This document shows positions 1 to 13,036 of a DNA stretch of 64,000 nt, piece by piece. Origin of the DNA: Rhizopus sp. PT2906 (lineage: Eukaryota > Mucoromycota > Mucoromycetes > Mucorales > Rhizopodaceae). The translations under genes were made by a program, and so were the position numbers. Under the pieces are notes generated by a model that worked only from the letters and a program-made list of their open reading frames with translations, made no database searches and was not told the origin of the DNA. The stretch spans positions 57,075-121,074 of the forward strand of contig JAMYHX010000067.1 in the NCBI GenBank assembly GCA_025529335.1. Reading direction: 5' to 3'. The stretch's first letter is position 1; each line of letters begins with the position of its first letter.

Positions 1-114
1 GTTTTTGTTAACATGCCATTATATAGCGACAGGGGGAAAAAAACAATATAAATAGTCGGGTACTTTGCAATTCAGAAAATAAACTTATCCCTTTCCTTTC
101 CTTCAAACTTTATC

Positions 115-819
115 ATGAAGTTCCAATTTGCCACTCTATTGCTCCTTACTATCACTTTTGCTTGTAATGTGTTTGCAAACTCTGTTGCTGCTGCCAGCAG
201 TTTGATGCCTCGCCATTACAAATACCCTGTCAAGGCTAATGATGCCTTGATTGCCAAGGTGATGGCCTCTGTTGAAGCTCAAGTTTATACCAAGGTATTG
301 GCCAAGGTAACTGCCAACTTTGCTGAAGAATTCTCTGCTTCTTTGGATATCAAGGCTTCTCTTCTCGGTGGTGCTGTTCAAATCGGTGATCTTCACATCA
401 AGGCTATTCAAAAGGCTGCTGTCAAGAAGTTGAAGGCTGAATTCGATGCTGAATTGAAGGCTCAAGTCAAGGCTAAGGTTTTCAAGGAAATTGAAGTTCT
501 TCTTCGCAAGAAGTGTGGCCACAAGTCTCTTACTGAAAAGCAACTCTTGAAGATCCTTATTGATGTTGAAGCCAAACTTAAGCAATCCCTTAAGGTCGAA
601 CTCCCCAAGATTGGTGTTAGCTTGAAGCTCAAGGCTAAGGAACAAATTGAAGTGACTCTTAAGGACCTCAAAGTGGACATTCCTCTCATTGCAAAGATTT
701 CCGTCAACGCCTCTATCAACGAAAAGGCTGCCATCGATAGCTGTATCTCTGTCGGTGTCAAGGCTTGTGTCAAGTTGAACGCTACTGAATGCGCTAAGCT
801 TATCATCAAGGGCTTATAA
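115..819 (+). CDS. Secreted lysine-rich protein, unknown family
   Basis: Single-exon ORF of 234 residues. Residues 1 to about 21-26 form a classical signal peptide (MKFQF, then a hydrophobic stretch ending AANS/AAASS). The mature part is unusually rich in Lys, Ala, Leu and Val, with amphipathic stretches such as KLKAEFDAELKAQVKAK that suggest long helices. Four cysteines lie at KKCGH, DSCISVG, KACVK and TECAK, so disulphides are possible. Codon use is strongly biased (AAG for Lys, CTT/CTC/TTG for Leu, GCT/GCC for Ala) compared with neighbouring genes, as in highly expressed fungal genes. A TATA-like motif (TATAAATAG) lies about 60 bases before the ATG. I do not recognise a family. Secretion and high expression are inferred. 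Confidence 0.75.
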   Translation: MKFQFATLLLLTITFACNVFANSVAAASSLMPRHYKYPVKANDALIAKVMASVEAQVYTKVLAKVTANFAEEFSASLDIKASLLGGAVQIGDLHIKAIQKAAVKKLKAEFDAELKAQVKAKVFKEIEVLLRKKCGHKSLTEKQLLKILIDVEAKLKQSLKVELPKIGVSLKLKAKEQIEVTLKDLKVDIPLIAKISVNASINEKAAIDSCISVGVKACVKLNATECAKLIIKGL

Positions 820-2760
820 TTTTCATTCTAAACTGTACTAGTACTTAATAAATAACACTCTTTAATATATGTATATCTTGTTCTATTGCTCTTTCATATT
901 TCTTTATCTTTATGAATATAAACGCGTCAATTGATACAATATGCGATCGAGCTATAGCCCAGAGCATAATCCTTTGGTAGTCGTTTACTAAGCTACCTTT
1001 CTTTTCTTTACCCTCAAGAAACTCAGTTAATTATATGCAGTAGCTATGTTACGCGACCTGAAAGAGACTTTATCTCCTCATTTTTTAACCCTGGATCCGG
1101 AAAATCGGGAGCACCTCCAGATAAACAATCTCCCCTTTTTTCCCTGGTAACTGTTTCTGTTCTGATAGGGGAATGAATTCTTTAATTAGAAAAATTAAAA
1201 AAGTTAATTGATCGTATTAGACGCGTTTAATTTATTTTGTAAAGTAAGCTTCTTATTTTTAGTATTTTTTAATATTGATCCATGGTAACATCAATTTATT
1301 TTAGTAGGAAAAAATTGACTTTAGATCAAACATCGTCTTGACAGCTCTTTTATGTGTGTTCTAGAAGAGTCCAATGTATAATCAAGCACTTGTTTTGCGC
1401 GTCATTCTACATTATTATTCCATGTGTTTGATATTTAGTAACCATGACGATTCAGTAATTGATCATACTGTCTATAAAGTCAAGGTTAGTTTAAATAGCA
1501 GTAATTGATACATCTTCAACACCAGCTTCTAAATACTTAATTTACTATGCATGTTTATGATTAAACTCTATTTATGGATTTGATAACAAATGTCATGCCA
1601 TGAAAAGCCTATCAACTAAAAATTAATGTGACACAACACATAATGAAGCATATGAAAAATTATTTGTCGATAAATTTCTAATAGTCAGCAAGAATCTTGT
1701 TAATTATGGCAGGGACCAATAAGATTACAATCGCTTTTTTCCCAAGCATTGACTATTTTTACATAGGCTATGATTTGATCCACTCAAGTAATGATAGTAT
1801 CAAGAGTATACTTAAAGATAATGCGTAAAGGGTTCATCTATCAGGATTTAACCTAGACTATATTAAGAAAAAGATCACAACGGTTATTACTGACATATCT
1901 TTCTTTAAACTCACAAAGCATTCTTACTACTTTAGGCTCTCCTTTTTGTGTTATCATTTCTTCAAGAGGACTATGAAAACTATATTAAAAGGATCTCTCA
2001 GAGGCAAATATCTATAAACAGCAATGAGTTTATTACAAATATGTATAAAAGAATTAGTTCTTTCCTTTACCAAATTATCCTAAACTAAATTTCTATTCTA
2101 CCTCATAAAGTCGGTATACGCAGCTGCTTTTATCATAAACATTTATGCGAGATTACAGTCATATACAGGTCCCCCTTCATTGACTGATGCTCTGTTTCTC
2201 GAAAATGTTATTATGCCGTCAAGATTTAAAGTAGCTCCTTACTTTATAAATGTCCTCTCAAGTCATTAAATTAGTCTGATGAAACGATGATAAATCTGAT
2301 ACACTTTGAGGAGATCTACTGATCTCTTTATTGTTTCGTTTAAATTAATCACCAAAAACCCTTTCAATATCTGAACTTGAAATTAGTAAATGAACCTGGT
2401 TAGTGATTTCATAAGCAACTTTCTCTTTCTCTTTTTCTCTCTCTCTCTCTTTCTTCTTTAATCATTCTTGACAGCTCTCCCTTTTTTGACTTTATGAATG
2501 CATTAAAAAAAAAAAAGATGAAAAAGTGACGTGTGGACATGGATGATCTCATGATACACCCTTTTTTATACATATATAATCTCTTACAATTTAAGGGGGG
2601 GTACTAGTAGTACCTTTTTTTGTACCTTTTTTTTTTCTCTTCTTACGAATACAAATCCTCTTGTTCTATGTGTACATAAAAAGTAAGTCCTTTTTCTTTT
2701 GTACGCGATGAATATTTCTAATAGTTACAGATATTATATATAAAAAGAAAATAACGATAA
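820..2760. other. Intergenic, AT-rich, no gene seen
   Basis: About 1.9 kb with stops in all frames and no convincing splice-linked ORF. It holds a CT-rich tract near 2430-2460 and poly-A/T runs near 2500 and 2610-2640, just before the FYVE gene, which probably belong to that gene's promoter or 5' leader. I saw no tRNA-like box and no repeat shared with the rest of the window. Confidence 0.5.
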
Positions 2761-4490
2761 ATGAATTCTCTTCACGATGTTGATAGCAAGTTTGGCCTCT
2801 ATAAAGAAACATATATGGAACCAGCATCTCGTGAAAGAAAAAGACAATCTTCTTTTCAAATGGCTGAACAAGCCATGTCTGAAGAAATGGCAAATGAAAG
2901 TTTACTAATGAAACACGCTTTGAAATCACAACTAAAGAGACGAAGAGAAAGTATTAGCACAACTCGACACCGTCCTGCGTCGATAGAACCCAGGCAGACC
3001 AAATCCTCCATCCTACAACGAACAGACACAAAAGATGAACACTGGGACCCTCATATCGACGCATTTGATATCCTTCGAGCCAAACTGAATGGTATCACAC
3101 GGTCTATGCAGGAACTACATGTCCAAGAGCTATTCTACGATGAACTATCGATCAAACGTAAAAAGGAAAGGATGGCGCCCCATCTTCGAAGACTCAGCCT
3201 AGTAGACAGCCATGAGAGCCAGACGAGTGCAGGTCACAGACGTATACGTTCTCACGGCTACCTGGAAGTATCAGCCAGTGACAGAGAAGAGCAAGAGATT
3301 AGCTGGGATAATTTTAATACTTCTTTTGACGCGAATGACACTACAGACGAAGAAGAAGAGACAAGGACGGTAGCAAGTCCTAATCTGACGGCCTTATTTG
3401 TGACAACGAATAATTTGATTCATTCCAGATTAGATGAGCTTTCTGAAACAGCTTCCGTACAGAGTGAACACGAGGATACATCAGCCCTCGAATGGAGGAA
3501 ACAATTCTTAAGTTTGGTTACACTGTGTATACACCAATCTGAGGAACTAGAAAAGCTCTCCGTCGAGGTGCTTCACGCCGAACAACGAGTCAGGGAACTC
3601 ATGTTTCTAAATCAGTCCATACACGAACAATTTTATGAACGAGAGAAGCAGTACGAAGAACGAATACGAGAGTGTCAGGAGGTCGCCAAACAACAGTTGC
3701 TCATGATCGACTCGTTAGAGGAACTGACAGCTGATATCGACATGAAGATAGAGTCAACTCAGAGACGGCGGGGGATGCATCGAGAAGATGCTCTAAGAAA
3801 GCTAGAGGGTATACATGATGATGACGCATTGGATGCAGAAGGATACCATATAGAAGAAGAAGACGATGAGGAGGTACACCGTTGGGACTTTAGTAAATCG
3901 ATTGCCGATATACTTCAGTTGGAAGAAAAGCAAGATATTGTACAAAAGATGAGGTGGGATATAGGCATGTTTGTAGGAGGAGGTGTTGGTACCGGTCACG
4001 TCATACATGCATTCGAAGATCACCTAAACGGAATCGATCTAATGATCGCGGGCAGTGGGACAACAAGTGAACCCGTGTATGAAATAAGCCAAGATGAGCA
4101 GGTAAAAATTTAAAGACTGTACGCCGTGAGTGACGTTTTGACAGCTTCCTTTTTTAGTCAAATGTTATTTCGCCCAACATCCGACACATTAGATTTCATC
4201 AGCATCAGTATGTGCTACATATCACGGATAAGGATAAACAAACTCGATTCACGCTTCTCCCTAAATCCTTATGGGTCCCTGATCAGGAGGCAAGTACCTG
4301 CCAATTCCAGTCTTGTTCAGCCCGCTTTTCACTGTTCGTTAGACGTCATCACTGTAGACGATGTGGACAAGTGATCTGTCAGAGACATAGTTCGAACCGA
4401 CTACCTTTGTTTTCTTCCAATGGTCAATTTGAATGGAGTCGTGTATGTGATGGATGCTTTCAGGATTTAATCATTGTTCAACAGAAATGA
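2761..4490 (+). CDS. FYVE zinc-finger protein
   Basis: Two exons, 2761-4101 and 4158-4490, joined in phase 0 over a 56-base GT-AG intron, give 557 residues. The C-terminal part (about 485-552) is a FYVE-type finger: an upstream tryptophan (WVPD), paired cysteines, the basic core RRHHCRRCG and a final VCDGC pair. Such fingers bind phosphatidylinositol 3-phosphate, so an endosomal or vacuolar membrane role is likely. The N-terminal 450 residues are charged, with predicted coiled coil around 245-345 (EELEKLSVEVLHAEQRV and following) and acidic stretches (DDTTDEEEET, EEEDDEEV). No catalytic domain is visible, so an adaptor or tether is more likely than an enzyme. It converges on the TEA gene. Confidence 0.85.
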
Positions 4491-4878
4491 AATGCTAGTT
4501 TTACTTTAAAAAAAACAAGGTTTAATAATGATAATTAAAGGAGAATCCATTTGTAAGAAAAATATACTTTTTTATTTGTTTATGTATAAAAAATGGTGAG
4601 GAGAGAGAGAAAGAGAAGGATTATATACATATTAAAACTTGTTTATGCCTACTTGGATTACATAGAATCATGCCCATATTAAATAGAAAAAAGAAAAAAA
4701 AAAAAAAAGGATAGCCATATATGAATAAATAAAGAACGAAGGTGAATTAATGCTTGTATATATGAAAAGGTTGTCAGTATATATATGAGTGATGCATGTA
4801 TATGAAGATGTACGTGTGTGTGTATAAAATTGAAGAGGGGGATGATAATATAAAGGGGTAAGAGAAAGTATGCATAAA
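4491..4878. terminator. 3' ends of two convergent genes
   Basis: A 388-base gap between the stop of the FYVE gene and the stop of the TEA gene on the other strand. It is AT-rich, with AATAAA-like and TATATG-rich stretches suited to poly(A) sites for both. No ORF here is credible. Confidence 0.4.
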
Positions 4879-6634
4879 TCACTTCAATAATTCACCAAGG
4901 AATTCCAATCCTTGATTGAATTTTTCATTGACGATTTTGTTACTAATTGCAGAGACTTCAATCGTTGCAGGACCCCTTTCGAATTCGTATGCCATGACAA
5001 GTGATGGTGGCTGATTTGTACCACAAAGCTTTATTTCAACATCTTCAAAAGACTATATAAAAAAAGATTAATATCAATGTCGTTCACATGGTATGAATAC
5101 ATTACTTGGACGATGCATAAGTTATTGATTGCCATATCAACTTCTTCCCAAGACAAAAGTGATCGAATGCCTTTAATAAATGCATCCAAGAACTGATTGA
5201 CGAGTGCAAAGTTGTAAACATATTTTCCTTCAGTTAACCACAGTGCTTGTTGAGATTCTTTTGACTCCAAGACAATATTGCCAAAAGAATAGACAGTCGT
5301 GGTACATTCCATCGTCTTTCGTTCGCTTGTTTCAAAGTAGGATGTGTTATTGAATGTGAAATCGGAAATGTCCAAGCTAAGGTCTATTTTAACCTATTTT
5401 TTTTTTTAAAAAAAAATGAGTATCATGACAGAGCATACTTGAGTGGAAGAGCAAACCTTGGCCATTAAAGCAACTGTATCAGGAGATAAAGTGGCCAAAG
5501 GGGGACACTTTTCTTTAGGCAAGCCTTCTAACGAGATGGTCGAGATAGAGCTTGGAAGACATTGAGGCATATGAGCGAGATTATATGTTAAGCGTCGATA
5601 GGGGTCACAAGGAAGAGCATATTCCAAGTAGAGACAAAAATAGCTTGGCCAAAAGGCGAATTCATTGGTAGAGGGTAAAGGACTGCTGCTCTCTATCATG
5701 CTTGTATTTTGCTGATTTGGTAACATTAAATTGGCAGTGTCGACCACTGATTGGTTTAGTGTAGGGAAAGTGCCAAGGAAAGGGTCCATACCAGTCATTA
5801 AAGGATCAAGGTGCATTAAGTCATTAAAAATGGGTTGTTGAAACGGATCATAAAGGTCCTTGAGTACAGAGAAGGCATGTCTCTGAGCTGAGTCTCCTTG
5901 CATCATGTCAAGCATAAAGTCAGTAGGTGATGGAGAACAGGAGTTGATGGATGAGTCGTCAGAGGAAAACGATTCGATAGATTTGATTGTCTTCAATTGA
6001 GGGTTAACTGATGAAGTGGGTGCACTGCTGGTGGGATGCATATGGGTCGAAACAGATTGTGCGCAGGACTTATTGCTATTGCTAGATTCTTCAGATACTT
6101 CACTTGAATCCGTAAGTAATCGCATGACTAGAGAAGAGGTATTAATACCAGGCAAATAGTGCATAGAATGACCTTTACAATGAAAATCGCTTTTGCGTGT
6201 ATTCTTCAAGACTTGAATATGAGAAGAGACTTGCTTTCTGGTACGAATCTTTCCAGTCTTTCGATAGATGAAATCAGAAATAAGTTCATTTCTACCACAA
6301 GGCTTTCCATTCACAAGTATCTTTCTTCTTCCTAGTTTTGGAATCGACTCAAGAGCTATGAAAAAAGGAGATGAGGAGGGAAGCAAGGGGGTGTTAACAT
6401 ATGGAGCAAGTAGTGTAATTCCTCTATAGTTCTACCTTCAGTAAACGCGTCTTCTACATCAGGAGGCCACACTTGCTCTTCTTTGTCTCTGAAAGTGTTT
6501 GCTGAGATAATGACATTTGGGTTATTTATTAAACCATTATACTGATCTTTTCTGTTGTACTGTCTGGATTTTTTGGCTTGAGGTTGCATAGATGTATCAT
6601 TATGAAAGAATATTTCTTGAGGACAGGCTAACAT
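4879..6634 (-). CDS. TEA/ATTS-domain transcription factor (AbaA/Tec1 type)
   Basis: Four exons on the minus strand (6634-6436, 6355-5439, 5393-5106, 5052-4879) keep phase and give 525 residues. The TEA DNA-binding domain spans about residues 45-120. It starts at VWPPDVEDAFTEAL, with the first intron inside it, and continues IPKLGRRKILVNGK, GRNELISDFIYRKTGK and IRTRKQVSSHIQVLKN, all hallmarks of TEAD, AbaA and Tec1. In fungi these factors control conidiation (AbaA) or filamentation (Tec1). The region after the domain is Ser-rich and low in complexity. The ATG at 6634 is the first in frame and lies about 43 codons before the domain. Target genes cannot be inferred. Confidence 0.92.
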
Positions 6635-7519
6635 AGTGATATATATGTATTAGAAAGAGAAAAGAGAAAAGAGTAAAAGGAATGAAGATAAAGATGAGGA
6701 TTTAATAACGTATCGGATAGAAAGAAAAGAAAAGAAATAAAAAAAAGGGGAGGGGGAAGAGTATTGTCAGTAAAGAGAAAAAAGAGAAATAGAGAAAGAA
6801 GCCATGTTGATGAATTTATTAAATACATTGGCAAAGTTCATGGACCTTTTTTTTTTATTTATCATTTTAATTAAAGTATCCGTGTCGTCATATAAATACT
6901 GTTATCCTTCTTAAAGATTCTTTCACTTGTTCTCTCTCTTTTTTATTATCTGATAAAGGGTTCATTCTCTAAATATGACAACTTGAGTCTAATCTTTTGC
7001 ACAAATCTAAATCTTTTCCTTTTTTTCACTTTTTGGAGGGAAAATAAAAAGAATCTATTTCATAAAATAACAAACCAAAAAAAAGGGATTCACTTTCCAT
7101 AAAAAGTATTATTAAATCCTTTCTTACAAAGAGGAGAAAGAAAGAAAGAGAAAGAGAGGAGCCTTTTTTGTTGTTTCCCCCCTTGTATAATTCCGATATA
7201 CAAAGACTTTTAAGTATGTAATCAATGAGTAGAAAAGCATAAATATTTTGATTTTTTTTGTCTGTGAGTATACATTTTATTATCCCCTTATTGCGTAAAA
7301 ATGTTTAGTTCCTGATTTTATACAATCATTCTTCTTTTACAGTCAACTCAACTAGGCTTCCCCCTTCTTTTCTCTCCTTTCTTTCCTTGCTCCCCCTTCT
7401 TTTTTCTGTCTCTCTTGTCTTTCTTTCTTTTCACAAGAATGTTTATTACAAAGACATCAACGTCATTTTATAAAAGAGCTAAACGTTTAAATTACGAATG
7501 AAGATATAACTATGCAATG

Positions 7520-7550
<31 letters not shown>

Positions 7551-7653
7551 GGGTGATCACTAACAAGTCGTATTACTGGTGATTTCCACAGTTTTTCATT
7601 TTTATATGTAAATATGTGTGTGTGTGTGGTATGGATCAAGAAAGGGTATAGAA
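6635..7653. promoter_or_regulatory. Promoter side of the TEA gene; polypurine/polypyrimidine and AAT repeat
   Basis: About 1 kb between the TEA start and the CLASP stop. It holds long purine/pyrimidine strand-biased tracts (6650-6800, 7130-7170, 7350-7435) and an AAT trinucleotide run at about 7518-7547. It must contain the TEA gene's promoter and 5' leader and the CLASP 3' UTR. ORFs in it are low-complexity artefacts. Confidence 0.4.
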
Positions 7654-10600
7654 TTATAGATATTGGTGTGCTTCCCTTATGCTTCGAAGACTTGCTTTCT
7701 TCTTTAAGGATTTGGCCACATAGTGTCTTATTAGATTGGATTGATCTTCCCTCAAGTCAACCAAATAAAGATAAATGTCATCATTCACCACTTCATGAAG
7801 GGCAACAATCGCTTCTACGCACGATTTACGAATGTTGACCAAAGAGCTATTCATTCCCTATGATTTACATGCATTAATATATATATATATATTTTAGCGC
7901 CATTTTTATGTGTGAAAAAATCACCTTGAAAAAAGCATTGACAGCCCCCTTAGCCATCCATTCTTCAATGTAAAACACATCATTCAGCTCTTTAACCCAT
8001 TTTGCAATATAAGTAAATGCAGTACCAACAGGGTGGTATCGACTACCAGATATAGAATGTTCATCATAAGGAGCAATCACAGACCTGTAAACAACAAAGG
8101 CCATCAACATTTCAAATGCTGTAGGTGGCGTCAACGTGCTCAAGACTGCATCTAAAGCATCTTCTGCAGCGATACAAATCTAGATTGTACACATCAGTTA
8201 TACCTTTTATTTTGTTATTGTTTTTGTTTACCGTAGGATTCTCATCGGATCTCAACTCTAATAACTTCTCCATTAGTTGTGATTCTAATGTCATGCCTTT
8301 ACTGTTGGACTTGCGTTCATAAAATTTGAATAATCCAGATTGCGTCATAGCCAACTGTCGTATGCACTCTAACGCACTTGTCATGCATCTACTCGGTGGT
8401 TGTTCCAAGTGTAACAAGATACTCTGCACTAATTCTACAAAATTACCTCCATCCCCATTTCCTCCTGCCCACGTTTCGTTCCCGGTCTCTTCGTTGCCCC
8501 CTTGATCCCATCGTCTTCGGATAGGTACTTCCTTTAGTAACCTTGTCAGTTTTCTAAACGTATTGATGTTATCCGACATATTGTTCGATAAAGATTTCAA
8601 TTTATCAATGAGAGCATAGAGAAGTACTGTCTTGTCTTTGCCTCCGCGTACAGATACCGTTGTTGTCGATCTTGTGTTTGATTCGAATACTGGGCAGGAG
8701 TAGCTGACTTTTTCAGGATGGAAAAATGGTACAAATTGAGGTTCTGGGTACTTTTCCTTATTTGGCTCGCTCGGCTGCAGTTGACCCATGCCTGGAGGTT
8801 GCTCCAGTGGCTGTTGTTGAGGGGATGCGCTCATTTCTGCAACAGGCGTTGACCGTTCAGTTGATGCATGATTTGTATACTATTAAAAAAAAACAGTGAG
8901 TTGACAGTGTCATGTTGACAACTCTGCTTTTACCAGTATTCCTCCAGCATCTCCATTGGCATAAAAGCCGTTTTCCATGACTGTATTCGGAGAAAAGTTG
9001 GATGCTAAAGGAGGTATCATGCTGGATTGGAAATAATCAGGAATAGGTGACTTCAAACGATTTTGTTCCTCTTCTTCTAGTCGTTTATCGTACATAACCT
9101 CTGCTAGATCAGGTGCTTTTGGTTCGGCCTTGTGTGATTTGCTGCTATAGACTACATCAGGAAGTTCAGGCGTCTTTTGCTGCTCTTCTTCATTAGGTGA
9201 GTATGCGTCCATCACGGCCGGTTTTTCAGCGTAAACTGGTTGCACTCCTTTAGGCGGCTCATACTCCTGCTGCTCTTCAGACGGTTGCTCCAATGGTTCA
9301 TCATATGTATCAACAAAGGAAGGCTGATCCTTCTTTTCTTCTTGTATTAGCGTATACTCCTCTTGTTGTTCAGGCACAATTTGCTCTTGTTCCTTGGGAG
9401 TAATAATCTCTGGTATAGGAACAAACGTTGCTGGGAGCTCGTCCTTTGCCTCAGCAACTTGGTCAACACTATCTAATTTCTTTTCAATCTGAAGCTGCTC
9501 TTCTTCTTGCTCAACAGGGGGCGCAACCATGGCAGGCTCGATGCGAATGTGAATACCAAGCACGCGACAAATCTTGTTCATTGTATTCTCATCATAACCA
9601 GCCGTGATGGAATCGAATAGCCTCTGGTTCAGCAATCTGAGATGCTTCATAAAAGTGATCAAAGGACCATGCCAGAGTGACCCGGAGCTGTGAGCTGTTA
9701 CAAGTGGCAAGAGGATATCTAGGCAGTGTCGAATATTTATATCGGACTCGAACCATCGAGTGGCTGTACTATGATCCGAATGAATGTATTGATCGGGTAT
9801 ACCTTCATAGCTAGGGTCCGCCAAGTCAATCGGTTCTTCAAGACCAATCATTGGGACCACTAGCTCATCCATCCACACGATAAACTCTTTGGTCAGTTTA
9901 CGTCTGTTTGCAGGTAATTTGAAGATGTCCTTTCGAGCACCCAGCGTCTGTATCCTTGGTGTTGCCGCACCAAACCCTCCAAACTGTAAAAGACTCGTAA
10001 ATATCAAGTCGACTAGACCAGGATGTTCATGCTGCAGAAAAAGTTTGGCACGCTTCAGGGCGAGTTTGCCCTCCTTGTATCTCACGAGATCAACCTCGTT
10101 ACGACGAGCCGGTTCGTCAATGTATGCATCGAGAATGAGTCGAGGTATGTATTCTTCAAAGGTCAGTAACCTGAGCATCACACAGGTCACGCATTCCCAG
10201 CTAGACAGGGTTTCATAGATCAAGAAATGAAATGGGTCCTCGAATTGCTGGAGCACGATGCCCTTGAGCGTCTCGCCGTCAACATGGGTTGTAGGTGTCG
10301 TCTCTAGTTGGATTTGTTCAAGCTCCGGCTGGGTTGAATATGGATAGGCGCTCAGTTTCTTGGCGAGTTGGTGAATGCCGTCTATACGCATGCTAAAATC
10401 TTCGCTATGCAAAAGAGTATAAAAGTTGGGCGCCTTTCGTTTGGCGCCCGTGCCTAGAGCTACAGCTGATTTTTTTCTGTTGAGTGCTGGCACGCGCGTC
10501 TTTCGTACGGGCGGAGATGATGTGGGTGGAGGTGAGGGGGAGTTGTGAAGCTGAGAAGGCATTGCTGGTGGTGAGCCGTATCGATAGAGGTGTGGCGAGC

Positions 10601-11704
10601 CGCTTCGACGGGAAAGAGAGCTCTTGAGTGGCACAGGATGGTGGTCAGAGCCAGTCGATCCGTTTGAAAGCGTAGAGTTTGAAGGAGAAATGGCCAAATC
10701 ATGACGGCCGAGGGAGCTAGAGGCTCTCAAAGAGCCGCTTGAGTTGGTAGGGCTATTGATAGTTCTCACGGGTTTATTGTTACTAATCTTTGATTTCTCT
10801 AGTTGTTTTTGAGCAGTTGGAGGTAATTGCTTAAGTAAACTAGAGAAGGGATTAGTCTTTATCTTTACTTCATGTTATCATACATACTGTTCTCCTCGAT
10901 CTCTCCAATGCTCCCAAAATATCCAAAATGCTTCTCTGCATATTTCTCTAACAGACGGTGTGGCATCATTTAATCCTTTGTTGATAAGAGTCTCAAACTG
11001 GTCCGTGCAACTTGTCTTATCCATGATATGCCGGGTATGATCTCGGTGTGCGTGCGTTTGCAGTAAAGTTTTGATGTAGTGTACTGTAAACAATCGCACC
11101 TGTGTGTTCTTGTCATTCATGGCCATAGAGAACATGTTGATGCATTTAGGATAAAATGAAGTGTGCCTTAAGAAAGTAATGGTTGCTTGCATTGATGCTG
11201 TTGCAACCATCTTCTTGGTAATACCAGCACACCGCATCATACACATCAGCAGTTGATCATAAATATAAGCATCAAGATGTTTGCCAATATAGATGCCAAT
11301 GTCTCCAACTAGTAAGAGTGCTTTGATTGCAAGCTGGGTACGTAAACTTTCAACCTACAGATGATTTGAGTGTATGAATATATAAAAAAGCAATAGTCCT
11401 TACAGCCTTAATAATGCCGTCTATCATATGCTTTATGCCTTGAACAAGGACGTCCAAATAGGCTTCTGGAGCATTTCCTCGAAGTATTCCTCTTATACGT
11501 GTGATAGATCTCTCTCTTGCCTCCCAGTTGAATTCTGTTTCTTTGTCATGATAATATTTAAGCATCTCTGAGAATTCATGGTCCAACTCTTTTGCACTAT
11601 AAACCTGCCATCATGTTATTTTCTTTATTTATTACATTTAAAGAATGGCAAACCTGAATAGCATCCACATCTGCAGAAGAGTCTTCTTTACTATGAATCG
11701 TCAT
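7654..11704 (-). CDS. CLASP family microtubule-associated protein
   Basis: Seven exons (11704-11654, 11604-11404, 11354-10888, 10839-8934, 8879-8232, 8179-7925, 7857-7654) give 1243 residues. Residues about 25-240 match the CLASP N-terminal TOG/HEAT domain (FNWEARERSITRIRGILRG; later ATPSVREICREAFWIFW). A Ser/Pro/Arg-rich linker (about 262-345) is followed by a second HEAT array (about 370-650), a Glu/Gln-rich linker with SPIP and SMIP motifs that could contact EB1-type proteins, and a C-terminal HEAT block (about 900-1243). CLASPs (Cls1/Stu1/Peg1) bind tubulin and rescue or stabilise microtubules at plus ends, kinetochores and the spindle midzone. Exon 6 uses the acceptor at 8180; a second AG nearby would hit a stop. 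Confidence 0.9.
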
Positions 11705-13036
11705 TATAAAAAAGAAGACTGTTCAATTTATTATATATGAAAAAAGAAGGGGGAGAACAAATTTACACCTGGAAACATATAAGAGCGAGTAAATCGGGGT
11801 TTAAAGGAGCTTAAAGACGTCTACTGTCAACTGTGAAGACATAAAATAATCATTACAATCCTTAGACTTTTGTCAAGCTACTTATTGTTAAAACGATATA
11901 GTCAATGGTGAGGCAGTCCTTTATATCTCTCTTCACTTGTATCTGAAGATCTCACTGGGAAGTTGTGTATTTCGCAGGGCAGAGTTCTTCCCCCTATAAA
12001 AATACTACGACAAATTCGAATGGATGTTTATAAGCACATCACTATATTTGATCATATAGACTAGCTTTTCACTCTATGTATTTTATGTAGTTTCTTTTGC
12101 GCCTCTTGACCAGAATATTTTCTGACTTTACAAGGAACAATTAATAAAAAAAAGGTCAATAAAACAACAAGCTTCTTTATATGTTTTTGCTAGAAACTCA
12201 ATTGCTATCTAAAAGAATCCATATGTGCCTATACACAACTTCAATATAATTGGCTGTTTTCCAGCTTGTTCCTTGATTCGCAGTCTTGAAATATGATTGG
12301 AGAAGTTTCGCCAATTATCGCACCCATGATAGTTCGAAGGTTATGTTGTGTCATAAGTTCAATTTCCCTTGTTAACTTGGCTGCAAAATTTTTGAAAGGG
12401 CAAGGCGACATTCGCGCAGGTGAATCTAGTTAGTAGGGGTGACAAGAGAGATGAGCTGATTTTTGATTCTTTATCAACATCCTTCAGCTGTCTTGTATCT
12501 TTCAATATTCTTTAGCTCGTATTTTTTTTCTTTTTAGAAACACTACGCATATGCGAAGATATGGGTTATGCTATTTGCACAGCGCATCTGCACTGCATTT
12601 TCATACTAGTGACATAAACAATTCAATATGCACAGCAAACAACACTAGACAAATCACACCTACACAACACTGAAGTATAAGAGAAGCATGTATCGATGGG
12701 TCTGTAGTAATATCTTTATTATGTTGAGAGCTCATCACAAAAAATAGTATCATTCTTGATAAAACAGGATTATTCCACGAAATAAGTATGTCCGATGAGA
12801 ATTGAGCATGGAACGTCATATAAGAATAACGTATTCTGTGGTCAGTTTTCTTTTGTTTTTCTTTATACAAGTAATTTTTTTTTACAAGATGTAGTTCTTA
12901 TAAGGTAAACACGATAGATATGCTGTTTGCTGTGCAAATTGAATTATTAATGCCACATATTATGCAAATAGCAAACCTCATACAACCTTGGACCGTATTC
13001 AGGCCACGAATCTGGTAAACTGTCTCACATGCACTG
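11705..13036. other. Intergenic with no clear gene
   Basis: About 1.3 kb between the CLASP start and the relic gene. The first few hundred bases are the CLASP promoter side. The rest shows short ORFs only (for example an 89-codon frame at 12601-12870 without homology that I recognise). The stretch before 13037 may include the lost 5' part of the relic gene. Confidence 0.35.

Noticed and set aside
9889..10218. Plus-strand 109-codon ORF
   Set aside because: Antisense shadow of the CLASP exon 4, which has clear domain support.
12601..12870. Minus-strand 89-codon ORF
   Set aside because: No recognised motif, no splice partners, ordinary AT-rich composition.
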